Positions 1 to 6,859 are shown, counted from the first letter of the stretch. The stretch: DNA of 10,963 nucleotides from an uncultured Eubacterium sp. (GCA_900545725.1 URAI01000080.1:1-10963), one strand, 5' to 3'. Translations and numbers: made by a program. The notes: a model not told the origin generated them from the sequence alone.

Positions 1-381
1 AGCAAGAACCAGATTAAGAAAGAATACCCAAATGGAACTGATGGGAAGGGCGACGATAAGGAAAATGAGACATACTATTTATACAACATGAAATCCTATA
101 TGGACGGAATAAAAGCAATTGTACGCTTCTCATTTCAAGATGGGAAATTATATCAGATTACATTTATACCATCGTTGCAAGACAATAGTGATATTGTAGA
201 AGAGGAGATTCCTGGTAAGCTTGAAGAATATCTCGATGGATTATATGGCGATTGTGAAAAAGATGGTGCAACTTACAAATGGAACACGAAGAAGAGTGAT
301 ATTGAGATGTTTTCATATCGCAGTCTGGTGATGGTTATATATAGTGAAAAAGGAAAAGGGGAGAAAAAAACAGAAAAATGA
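1..381 (+). CDS. hypothetical protein, C-terminal fragment (5' end outside window)
   Basis: The frame is open from base 1 to a TGA at 379-381, so about 126 C-terminal residues are visible and the start lies upstream of the window. An internal ATG at 88 has no ribosome binding site, so it is probably not the true start. The visible part is hydrophilic and rich in Lys, Glu and Asp. It alternates short beta-like stretches (ITFIP, LVMVIY) with charged helices and ends in a lysine-rich tail. I see no signal peptide, membrane segment, cysteine motif or catalytic signature. The family is not recognised. It is separated from the next gene by 208 bases, so it is probably not part of the following operon. 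Confidence 0.6.
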   Translation, partial: SKNQIKKEYPNGTDGKGDDKENETYYLYNMKSYMDGIKAIVRFSFQDGKLYQITFIPSLQDNSDIVEEEIPGKLEEYLDGLYGDCEKDGATYKWNTKKSDIEMFSYRSLVMVIYSEKGKGEKKTEK

Positions 382-490
382 AAAAAATGAGCAGATTATT
401 TTTATAATGGCTGATGGTGTGCTATAGTGTATCAATATAGATTTGAAAAAGCTATAGAAAAATGGGAAGGTGCAAGCTGCACAGATAAAA

Positions 491-522
491 ATTGTTTTCA
501 AGAACAATAGTTTTGTTGTTTT
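491..522 (+). terminator. weak terminator-like hairpin after the first gene
   Basis: ATTGTT (491-496) and AACAAT (503-508) form a 6-bp stem with a 6-base loop, followed by a T-rich run (511-522) broken by two G residues. The stem contains a single G-C pair, so this is a weak intrinsic terminator at best. A small GTGCA/TGCAC hairpin lies just upstream at 470-482. The rest of the 382-589 gap holds no convincing -35/-10 pair for the downstream cassette. Confidence 0.3.
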
Positions 523-589
523 ATATTACAAATAAGCCGGAAAACATATTATCCAACATCAAAAATATGATAAGAGGGAAGTGGTATAA

Positions 590-1111
590 ATGTTTAGAAT
601 TATAAAAAATAGTAAGGTGTATAGAGAACTTGAAAAGTACATAGAGTTATATTATAAACCGGATGAAAAATATATTTTTATAAGTCCTAATGCAGATGCA
701 CAGGAAATAACTAAAAATTCGGGAAAACAGTTTGAACAACAAAAACAGGATCTTGCAGTATTGGTGGAAGAAGCCGGAGAAACATTTTGTGAAATGCTAT
801 TCAGAATTATAAAAGAAAAAGGAGTAAAAGAATCTGAGGTATATAAAAATGCCTGTATAGACAGAAAATTATTTTCAAAAATAAGAAGTAATCCTATGTA
901 TCATCCGCGTAAACAGACAGTGCTTGCACTGGCAATTGCGTTAAAGCTTAATATTGAGGAAACTGTTGATTTGCTGACAAGTGCAGAATATGCATTATCA
1001 CCGGGAAGTAAGGGAGATTTGATTGTAAAATATTTTATAGAACATGAAATATTTGATATTATGGCAATTAATTTTGCATTGGATGAATATAAACAACCGG
1101 TTTTAAGATAA
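590..1111 (+). CDS. small helix-turn-helix protein heading the caspase cassette
   Basis: This 173-residue, probably cytoplasmic protein has no signal peptide. The ATG at 590 follows AGAGGGAAG (573-581), an acceptable ribosome binding site. Residues 1-60 are a charged, mostly helical lead-in. Residues about 64-140 read as a lambda-repressor-like helix-turn-helix: a helix at 66-78, then a VYKNACIDRKLFSKIRSN core (84-101), then a long Ala/Leu-rich helix (111-120). From memory, a very similar region occurs as the C-terminal domain of various Firmicutes proteins that carry other N-terminal domains; here it is nearly alone. The gap to the next gene is 13 bases, so the two are probably cotranscribed. 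It may regulate the cassette or act as a protein-interaction adaptor. No operator was identified. Confidence 0.75.
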   Translation: MFRIIKNSKVYRELEKYIELYYKPDEKYIFISPNADAQEITKNSGKQFEQQKQDLAVLVEEAGETFCEMLFRIIKEKGVKESEVYKNACIDRKLFSKIRSNPMYHPRKQTVLALAIALKLNIEETVDLLTSAEYALSPGSKGDLIVKYFIEHEIFDIMAINFALDEYKQPVLR

Positions 1112-1124
1112 TTAGGAGGTTTTT

Positions 1125-1457
1125 ATGAGTGAATATATTACAGATATAGAATTTGAAACGTTGCTTGAAGATATCCAGGAAAAATTAAAGAGTAATAAGG
1201 TAGAAGAATGTGAGGCAATGCTTAAAAAGATTATTGAAGATGGAAAAAATAATACAAAATATATTGACCGTACATATATAGGGGAAGTAAAAGCAAGAAA
1301 GAGAATGAATAGAATAGCACAGATAAATGAGATGTTATCAAAAATGAATAATACACAGATAGAAAATGTACATCGCTATACAGCCGACGAATATGATGAA
1401 CCTGACCATGAGGCAGAAGCATTAAAGGCAATAGTGAGTCTTAGCAGAAATAAGTAA
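1125..1457 (+). CDS. small helical protein with acidic C-terminal motif, possible caspase partner
   Basis: This 110-residue protein starts at an ATG 4 bases after a strong AGGAGGT site (1114-1120). It has no membrane segment or signal peptide. Residues 5-40 form an amphipathic acidic helix pair. Residues 56-63 are a basic patch (KARKRMNR), and residues 64-80 form another helix. The acidic stretch YTADEYDEPDHEAEAL at 85-100 looks like a conserved motif rather than low complexity, though I cannot name the family. It sits between the helix-turn-helix gene and the protease gene, with gaps of 13 and 25 bases. Translation is probably strong given the ribosome binding site. It could be an adaptor, inhibitor or substrate of the protease; all three roles are inference from position. 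Confidence 0.7.
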   Translation: MSEYITDIEFETLLEDIQEKLKSNKVEECEAMLKKIIEDGKNNTKYIDRTYIGEVKARKRMNRIAQINEMLSKMNNTQIENVHRYTADEYDEPDHEAEALKAIVSLSRNK

Positions 1458-1472
1458 AGATACATAAAGAAT

Positions 1473-1476
1473 GGAG
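1473..1476 (+). promoter_or_regulatory. GGAG ribosome binding site that decides the caspase start
   Basis: GGAG lies 6 bases before an in-frame GTG at 1483. The upstream in-frame ATG at 1471 overlaps this site and has no Shine-Dalgarno sequence of its own. The same AATGGAG context precedes sufB (6887-6893, ATG at 6900) and sufD (8354-8360, ATG at 8368). This supports GTG 1483 as the start. Confidence 0.6.
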
Positions 1477-1482
1477 ATTGAT

Positions 1483-3012
1483 GTGAATAATATATATGCA
1501 CTTCTTATCGGTGTTGGCGATTATAAAAAAATGAATATTAAAGACCTGCCATCTTATAAAATGGATCTTGCCCTTATAGGTTCATCACTTATAGCCGGAT
1601 TAAAGTGTGAAAAGGATCATATAAGATTTATGGCTGGTGAGGATAATAATGGGATTGTAAATATGTCATCACTGGCAATTGCAATAAAGGCATTGAGGGA
1701 AACATTATCAGATGATGATACATTTATATTTTATTTCTCAGGACATGGAAGCTTTGAAAATCTAATTTTCAGTGATGGAGGAGTTGACCAGCAGAGTGTA
1801 ATTAATTTTATCGATATGATGCCCTGTAAAAATAAAATCGTGATTCTTGATTGCTGCCATTCGGGAAATTTTAACACATATAATGGAAATCATATCGGAA
1901 TTGAACAGTCTGTTGATGAATTTGTAGGACATGGTATTGCAGTATATGCCTCCTCAGCAGAAAATGAAGTATCAAGATTAGGTCCTGATGGAAAGCATAG
2001 CATGTTTACAGGGGCTTTGGCTGCGGCAATGATTTCGCCGTCCATAGTCGACAAGGGCATGATTGAATTAGGAAGACTCTATGAGGAAACACAGTATCTT
2101 GTTAAAGCATGGAACAAAAAATATCCAGATAAAGCCCAAAATCCAATATTTAGAAGTAATATCGGTGGAACATTATTTTTTAAGGTATCAGATTATAAGC
2201 CGTATGAGCCGGGAAATTATACATTAGAAAATGAAAAATATAAGATTGTTAATGTTAAATCAATAAGTAATATTAGTGAAAAAAGATTATGTGCATTTGT
2301 TATCTTAAAAAATAAAAGTACAGTTAAAGAACTTTATCCGATAACAAAGGAGATAGCCGGTGCTATAAAATATGCAGATATATATTCAGGAAAGCGTGAT
2401 AAGTTACGTTTTGCAAATAAGCCGGCAAAGGCTGTATGGTGTTATTTTGGAAATGACGAGAGTGATATCATAAATGGCAACCATGAATATTATACAATAT
2501 ATGCATCAGAGGATGTACGTGGTAAATATTATTGTGAAAATAAAAATATGACAATATTAAAAGATATATGTATATTCAGTAATACGTCATATGAGCTGGT
2601 AAAAAACATACAGAAACGTACTGTTACAAAAGAAGAATATATAAAACAATGCAGGAATTTTTTAAAGCTGTTTATTGACAGGGCACAGGATTTTTGTACG
2701 GATTTACAGGAAGTTGAAAATCAGAAGCTGACATTTATGCAATTACAGGTAAAGTATAAACAATGGGTAGAAAATGTAAAACATGAATATATAAGACTTT
2801 CAGATATGGAAATACCTCCTGATGATATACACGACTGGGCCGAGGAGATTCTGTCATTATCAGGCTGGGTGGTTGATATAAGCATATATCTTAACGACTG
2901 TGAGAAAGAGGGAGGTGTATCAGAAAGTAAAAGATGGCTTATTAAAAAGGCAGTAAGAAATTATTATGACAGTCTGGAAAGACTTAGGGTGTTGGAAGAA
3001 GGTATGTACTAA
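1483..3012 (+). CDS. caspase-like (peptidase C14) cysteine protease with large C-terminal extension
   Basis: From GTG 1483 the product is 509 residues; ATG 1471 would add four. Residues about 4-236 form a caspase/metacaspase-type fold. The first strand is NIYALLIGVGDY (3-14). FYFSGHG (83-89) carries the catalytic His88, and VILDCCHSG (120-128) carries the catalytic Cys125 in the metacaspase-like DxCHSG arrangement. YASSAENEVS follows, then a small-residue helix (GALAAAM). In metacaspases the Asp two residues before the Cys lines an S1 pocket for Arg/Lys, so Asp123 suggests cleavage after basic residues. Residues about 240-509 are a mixed alpha/beta region followed by long helices and a HDWAEE segment; this half is not assigned to a domain I can name. 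No signal peptide, so it is cytoplasmic. Its stop overlaps the next gene's ATG (TAATG), implying coupled translation. A defence or cell-death role is inference. Confidence 0.85.
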   Translation: MNNIYALLIGVGDYKKMNIKDLPSYKMDLALIGSSLIAGLKCEKDHIRFMAGEDNNGIVNMSSLAIAIKALRETLSDDDTFIFYFSGHGSFENLIFSDGGVDQQSVINFIDMMPCKNKIVILDCCHSGNFNTYNGNHIGIEQSVDEFVGHGIAVYASSAENEVSRLGPDGKHSMFTGALAAAMISPSIVDKGMIELGRLYEETQYLVKAWNKKYPDKAQNPIFRSNIGGTLFFKVSDYKPYEPGNYTLENEKYKIVNVKSISNISEKRLCAFVILKNKSTVKELYPITKEIAGAIKYADIYSGKRDKLRFANKPAKAVWCYFGNDESDIINGNHEYYTIYASEDVRGKYYCENKNMTILKDICIFSNTSYELVKNIQKRTVTKEEYIKQCRNFLKLFIDRAQDFCTDLQEVENQKLTFMQLQVKYKQWVENVKHEYIRLSDMEIPPDDIHDWAEEILSLSGWVVDISIYLNDCEKEGGVSESKRWLIKKAVRNYYDSLERLRVLEEGMY

Positions 3013-4253
3013 TGATGATATGTGACAAATGTTGATATAAGACAAGAAAAAATATTAAATATTGTCCCCAATGTGGTATAGAGCTAACAGAAACTAAGGA
3101 CAGTAATACGAAAAATAAATTCTGGGAATATTTACAAAAAGTAAAAAAAATAAACAAGATATATATAATTATTGTAATTGCGGTAATATTAATAATTTCT
3201 TTAATAATAGTATTTTCAAATGACAAATATCATAAGTTTATACGCAATTATGAAAAAGATGACATAGAAGCAATTCAATCAGATTATGATAAGTATAGTG
3301 AACGAGATGTTGAAAAAGTGTATAAGTACTTATCAGAGCAGCTAACACAGATACGTGACGACTATATTCAGGAAAATGTAACATATGAAGAAACAAAAAC
3401 AAAGCTTGATAAGATAGGTGAAAGCTGCAAATCTGGAAGTACATTAACAGATTATGCAGATTGTAAAGGTGATATAGAAAGATTACATAACTCAAGAGAG
3501 GCAATTAAAAAGGCAGAAGAACTTTATTCATATGGAAGTTATGAAAAATCGCTGGAATATTATAAAAAAGTAATAGAAAGTGATAAGAATTATTCAGAGG
3601 CACAGGCAAAGATAGAAGAATTAAAACCCTTAATAGCAAAAGACTATTCTGAAAAAGCTGAAAATTCATATAATAGTGAGGATTATGCAAATGCTATCAA
3701 GCATATTAATAATGCTATAAGGTTTGATAATAATTCAGATTATCAACAACAAAAGCAAAAGTATATTGACTCCAAAGATCAGGCAGAAAAAGAGAAGGCA
3801 GAGAAGGAACGACAGCAGAAATTATTAGTACAGGGAAAAGAAATATCGACAACAAAATTTAATATAGAATATGAAGGGGCAGCATTTGAAACAAGAATAC
3901 TTCCTGAGAATGTATCAAGATCATATTTATATAACAGTTGTAAAGAAGATTCTATTTATATTGATATGAAGTTTTATTTAACTAATATCAGTGATTATAA
4001 TGCAAAAGTTGATATAGTAAAAAATGTTAAAGTTAAATATGGTGAGAAAAATTATACAAGTTTTTCACAATCTTATAGTGAACTTGGAGATTCAACTTTG
4101 AAAAATATATATAGCAGTACTTATATTGCACCATTAAAGAAAATAGCATTTCACCTGGCTGTTACGTTGCCATATGAGGCGGTAAGTACGGATGATAGTA
4201 TAGTAATAACATTTACAATTGATGGACAGGAACAAAGACTAGAATATCGATGA
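3012..4253 (+). pseudogene. zinc-ribbon / single-TM / TPR protein interrupted by in-frame TGA at codon 8
   Basis: Read from ATG 3012, which overlaps the caspase stop and follows AGAAGG (2997-3002), the frame would encode 413 residues. It is open apart from a TGA at 3033-3035. The residues around the stop fit a zinc ribbon: CDKC at 4-7, the stop where Gly is usual, then CPQCG at 18-22. One change, GGA to TGA, explains it. After the ribbon come a transmembrane helix (about 50-68, Ile/Val-rich), two TPR-like repeats (about 164-197 and 211-244), a Lys/Glu coiled coil (245-274) and a C-terminal beta-rich domain (277-413). The first in-frame GTG after the stop is at 3318, without a ribosome binding site, and would give 311 residues lacking ribbon and membrane anchor. 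Possibilities are a pseudogene, a sequencing error or readthrough. The gene's own stop is also TGA, so the code is standard. Confidence 0.7.
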
Positions 4254-4266
4254 AAAGGAGATACTT

Positions 4267-5400
4267 ATGAAAAAGAAATTATTATTATTTAATATAATTG
4301 CGGTAAACTTTATACTACTTACAGCATGTAATACGGGGGTTGCCCAGAAAAGTGATAAAATAGAGATTAATTCAGATTATGATATTTTATCAATGTGTAA
4401 CGTAAAAGAAGGATATGATGTTACAATCAAAAAAGATAATATAGATATATCGAAAACAGGTGATTATGATGTTGTAATAGATGTATCAAAAAATGGAAAA
4501 AATAATGAGCAGACATTAAAGTTTAAAGTTCAAGATACGCAGGCACCTAAAGTGGAATCATCATCTGCCAGAGTAAAAATAAATGCTACAGAAGATGATT
4601 TGAAAAAATATGTAAAGGTAACAGATAATTCAAAGGAAGAAATAGAACCTGTATTTGATATGAGTAAGGTTGACACAACAAAGCCGGGAGAATATTCTGT
4701 TCCTTATACAGTAAAAGACAGTGCGGGAAATAAAACAGATGATGTATTAAAGATTGAAGTTACAAATTATCAGACAACATACAGTCTTACAGATATGAAT
4801 GAGCAGATAAAAAAGCTTATTGATGAAAAGTATTCGGATGTTTTCACATATTATGTTGATGAATATACTGATAATATGTCTATAGAATTTAGTGATATTA
4901 ATAGTGTTACTTGTTTGAGTAATGATAACGTTGATAAATATAAATATCAAATTTATGTATATCCATATATGAAAACATGTGAGAGAAATGATTATGGCAT
5001 GCTGTTAATGGGAATTACATTCGATTATTACAGCGGTAATTTTTTGGATTATTATAAGCAGAAGATGCCTGTTATATTTTTAAATTCTGAAGGAAATAAA
5101 ATGACTTATGATTTTCTTGTAAAGAAAACAGATAATAAAGATAATATAAATATAACTAATACATATTTTGTTCTGAATAAGAAAGATGAAAATACATATT
5201 CTGATTATAACGTAGATAATATATATAATCTTTTTTCGGTATCAGGTATGTCATATAGAATTAATAAAACTAATAGTAAAAAAATATATCCTGAAGGTAC
5301 AATAAGCGATGAATTTTCACAAGGGATATGTAAGATGATAGATTTTTACAAAGATGTAGAAGAAGTGCTTGACTGGAAGCCGGAGGCTAATTATAACTAA
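4267..5400 (+). CDS. surface lipoprotein with two Ig-like modules
   Basis: This 377-residue protein has a good ribosome binding site (AAGGAG 4255-4260, 6 bases before ATG). The N-terminus is a lipoprotein signal: MKKK, a hydrophobic core, and lipobox LTAC with Cys21 as the lipidated residue. It is therefore predicted on the outer face of the membrane. Residues about 30-90 and 100-167 are two bacterial Ig-like beta-sandwich modules; each has a TGDYDVVIDV or KPGEYSVPYTV strand, and the second has a VKDSAGNKT turn typical of that family. Residues 170-377 are an unassigned region rich in Tyr, Asp and Asn. It lies 13 bases after the interrupted zinc-ribbon gene and is the last gene of the cassette. 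Its likely role is surface binding or structure; its link to the caspase is positional inference only. Confidence 0.8.
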   Translation: MKKKLLLFNIIAVNFILLTACNTGVAQKSDKIEINSDYDILSMCNVKEGYDVTIKKDNIDISKTGDYDVVIDVSKNGKNNEQTLKFKVQDTQAPKVESSSARVKINATEDDLKKYVKVTDNSKEEIEPVFDMSKVDTTKPGEYSVPYTVKDSAGNKTDDVLKIEVTNYQTTYSLTDMNEQIKKLIDEKYSDVFTYYVDEYTDNMSIEFSDINSVTCLSNDNVDKYKYQIYVYPYMKTCERNDYGMLLMGITFDYYSGNFLDYYKQKMPVIFLNSEGNKMTYDFLVKKTDNKDNINITNTYFVLNKKDENTYSDYNVDNIYNLFSVSGMSYRINKTNSKKIYPEGTISDEFSQGICKMIDFYKDVEEVLDWKPEANYN

Positions 5401-5406
5401 TGACTA

Positions 5407-5469
5407 ATAGCAGAGATATCTGTAACTATACTTATTTTTTAAGTATAGAAGAACAGGAATCTCTGCTAT
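5407..5469 (+). terminator. three-tier hairpin between caspase cassette and SUF operon
   Basis: ATAGCAGAGAT (5407-5417) pairs perfectly with ATCTCTGCTAT (5459-5469), an 11-bp outer stem. Inside it CTGT (5420-5423) pairs with ACAG (5453-5456). Inside that CTATACTT (5426-5433) pairs with AAGTATAG (5441-5448) around an ATTTTTT loop. The structure starts 7 bases after the lipoprotein stop and sits where a terminator is expected. However, the 3' side reads ATTTATATGA, not a clean U tract, so it may instead protect the 3' end of the mRNA. Confidence 0.5.
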
Positions 5470-5504
5470 ATTTATATGATAGAATTAATAAAAACATCTA
5501 GAAC

Positions 5505-5543
5505 TCCTATTGACATAGTAGGAATATATGGTTATAATTCCTA
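5505..5543 (+). promoter_or_regulatory. putative operator of the Rrf2/IscR-type regulator
   Basis: Three half-sites surround the promoter: TCCTA (5505-5509), TAGGAAT (5519-5525) and ATTCCTA (5537-5543). The last two form a perfect 7-bp inverted repeat with 11 bases between them, covering the spacer and -10. The first two form a TCCTA/TAGGA pair centred on the -35. Rrf2-family repressors commonly bind such palindromes and autoregulate, and the regulator gene is immediately downstream. Assignment of this site to that regulator is inference. Confidence 0.55.
5510..5538 (+). promoter_or_regulatory. consensus sigma-A promoter of the SUF operon
   Basis: TTGACA (5510-5515) and TATAAT (5533-5538) are both perfect matches, separated by the optimal 17 bases. 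Transcription should begin near 5545, about 35 bases before the regulator's GTG start. Such a strong core promoter fits a system limited by repression rather than activation. Confidence 0.9.
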
Positions 5544-5580
5544 GTAAACCAATATGAAAGGAAGGAGGGGTTGGGCAAAA

Positions 5581-6054
5581 GTGATTATTTCAACAAAAGG
5601 AAGATATGCACTAAGAGTAATGATAGATCTTGCACAGCATAATAATGGAGAATTTGTCTCATTAAAGGAGATAACTGAAAGGCAGGATATATCAAGAAAA
5701 TATCTTGAAAGCATTATGGCTATACTATCTAAGAGCAGCCTTGTTGAAAGTGCAACAGGAAAATCCGGAGGTTACAGACTTATAAAGCAGCCTAAGGATT
5801 ACAAGGTTGGAGAGATATTAAGAGCAACTGAGAAGAATCTGGCACCGGTGGCGTGTGTATGTACAGAAGAGAAAAAGTGCGAAAAGACAGACCTTTGCAA
5901 TACTCTCCCTTTCTGGGAAGGTCTGGCTGACCGGATTAATTCATATATAGACAGTCATACACTTGAAGAAATGGTAAATACACATATTAATCAGTCACAT
6001 GAATGTGCCTGTAAAAATAATTTATTAAAGGAGAATGAAAGTAATGGCAACTAA
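5581..6054 (+). CDS. Rrf2-family, IscR-like Fe-S responsive regulator of the suf operon
   Basis: The start chosen is GTG 5581, preceded by GAAGGAGGGG (5561-5570). It gives the family's usual N-terminus (MIISTKGRYALRVM) and 157 residues. The in-frame ATG at 5554 is rejected because it has no ribosome binding site and lies only about nine bases after the predicted transcription start. Residues 1-80 are the winged helix-turn-helix (ISRKYLESIM recognition region; wing around GKSGGYRL). Cys94, Cys100 and Cys106 have the CX5CX5C spacing of the [2Fe-2S] ligands of E. coli IscR. An extra Cys92 and a C-terminal HECAC (140-144) are also present, while the His three residues after the last Cys in E. coli IscR is not. 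Its probable role is sensing Fe-S status and repressing this operon. It overlaps sufC by 11 bases. Confidence 0.85.
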   Translation: MIISTKGRYALRVMIDLAQHNNGEFVSLKEITERQDISRKYLESIMAILSKSSLVESATGKSGGYRLIKQPKDYKVGEILRATEKNLAPVACVCTEEKKCEKTDLCNTLPFWEGLADRINSYIDSHTLEEMVNTHINQSHECACKNNLLKENESNGN

Positions 6055-6790
6055 CCTGTTAGAAGTAAAGGATTTACATGTGAACGTAGAAGACAAGGAG
6101 ATTCTTCATGGAATTAACCTTACAGTAGGAGAAGATGAGACTCATGTACTTATGGGACCTAATGGAACCGGAAAGTCAACATTAGGATATGCTATAACAG
6201 GTAATCCCGGTTATACAGTTACATCAGGAAAGATTATATTTGACGGGGAAGATATTACAGAATTACCTGTTAATGAAAGAGCAAAGAAGGGAATATTCCT
6301 TTCATTCCAGAATCCGCTTGAAGTACCGGGCGTAACATTAAGTGCATTTATAAGAAGTGCCCTTGAACAAAAGACTGGTAAGAGAATAAGACTTTTTGAT
6401 TATAAGAAGAAGTTAGCTGAGACAATGAAGCTTTTATCAATGGATGAGTCTTATGCAGAACGTGACCTTAATGTAGGTTTCTCAGGTGGCGAGAAGAAGA
6501 AAGCAGAGATTTTACAGATGCTTATGTTAGAGCCTAAGCTTGCAATCCTTGATGAGACAGATTCAGGTCTTGACGTAGATGCTGTAAGAACAGTTTCAAA
6601 GGGAATAAGTATCTATAAGGAAAGATGTAAGGGAAGTCTTTTAATCATAACACACAGTACAAGAATTCTTGAATCACTTAATGTTGATGTTACACATGTA
6701 ATGGAAGATGGTAAGGTCGTAAAAGAAGGCGATGCATCATTAGTTGATACAATTAATGAAAACGGATTTGAGAATATAGAAGAAAAATAA
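6044..6790 (+). CDS. sufC: SufC, ABC-type ATPase of the SufBCD Fe-S assembly complex
   Basis: SufC is the cytoplasmic ATPase that drives conformational change of the SufB-SufD scaffold during Fe-S cluster building; it is not a transporter. The start chosen is ATG 6044, 10 bases after AAAGGAG (6027-6033). An in-frame ATG at 6035 is only one base from that site. The 248-residue product matches the usual SufC length. It shows Walker A GPNGTGKST (38-46), a Q-loop in LSFQNP (86-91), the signature FSGGEKKK (146-153), Walker B LAILDETDSGLD (167-177) and the switch His204 in IITHSTR. All motifs are intact. The start lies inside the end of the regulator gene, so the two are translationally coupled. 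Confidence 0.97.
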   Translation: MATNLLEVKDLHVNVEDKEILHGINLTVGEDETHVLMGPNGTGKSTLGYAITGNPGYTVTSGKIIFDGEDITELPVNERAKKGIFLSFQNPLEVPGVTLSAFIRSALEQKTGKRIRLFDYKKKLAETMKLLSMDESYAERDLNVGFSGGEKKKAEILQMLMLEPKLAILDETDSGLDVDAVRTVSKGISIYKERCKGSLLIITHSTRILESLNVDVTHVMEDGKVVKEGDASLVDTINENGFENIEEK

Positions 6791-6805
6791 TATTTAATCT
6801 GAAAT

Positions 6806-6821
6806 TTTATAAATATATAGA
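6806..6821 (+). repeat. 16-base intergenic repeat, copy 1 (after sufC)
   Basis: TTTATAAATATATAGA begins 16 bases after the sufC stop. An identical copy lies after sufB at 8312-8327. Both are AT-only apart from one G, so chance in AT-rich spacers cannot be excluded, but the matching placement is notable. Confidence 0.5.
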
Positions 6822-6823
6822 TA

Positions 6824-6859
6824 TCACAGCAGGATTCGCAGGCGAATCTGGAATTGTGA
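6824..6859 (+). other. intercistronic hairpin between sufC and sufB
   Basis: GATTCG (6833-6838) and CGAATC (6843-6848) form a GC-containing stem with a CAGG loop. TCACA (6824-6828) and TGTGA (6855-6859) can add an outer stem. No U tract follows, so it is unlikely to end transcription. It may stabilise or mark a processing point in the suf mRNA and could set different levels of SufC and SufB. Confidence 0.5.

Noticed and set aside
427..510. A 27-codon open frame starting at GTG 427 in the first intergenic gap
   Set aside because: It has no ribosome binding site, is very short, and its end runs into the weak hairpin; it could be a gene remnant but nothing supports coding.
522..571. AT-rich -10-like boxes (TATATT, TATTAT, TATGAT) before the caspase cassette
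   Set aside because: None has an acceptable -35 at 16-18 bases, so no promoter is called.
3033..3080. Selenocysteine insertion at the TGA
   Set aside because: The only nearby hairpin (ATTG/CAAT around TCCC at 3061-3072) is short with a C-rich loop, unlike bacterial SECIS elements, and the position is normally Gly in zinc ribbons.
3318..4253. An independent gene starting at GTG 3318
   Set aside because: There is no ribosome binding site, and the start falls inside a continuous domain series whose zinc ribbon and membrane helix lie upstream in the same frame; it is treated as part of the interrupted gene.
5554..5580. N-terminal extension of the Rrf2 regulator from ATG 5554
   Set aside because: The extension contains the Shine-Dalgarno sequence itself, has no upstream site, and begins about nine bases after the predicted transcription start.
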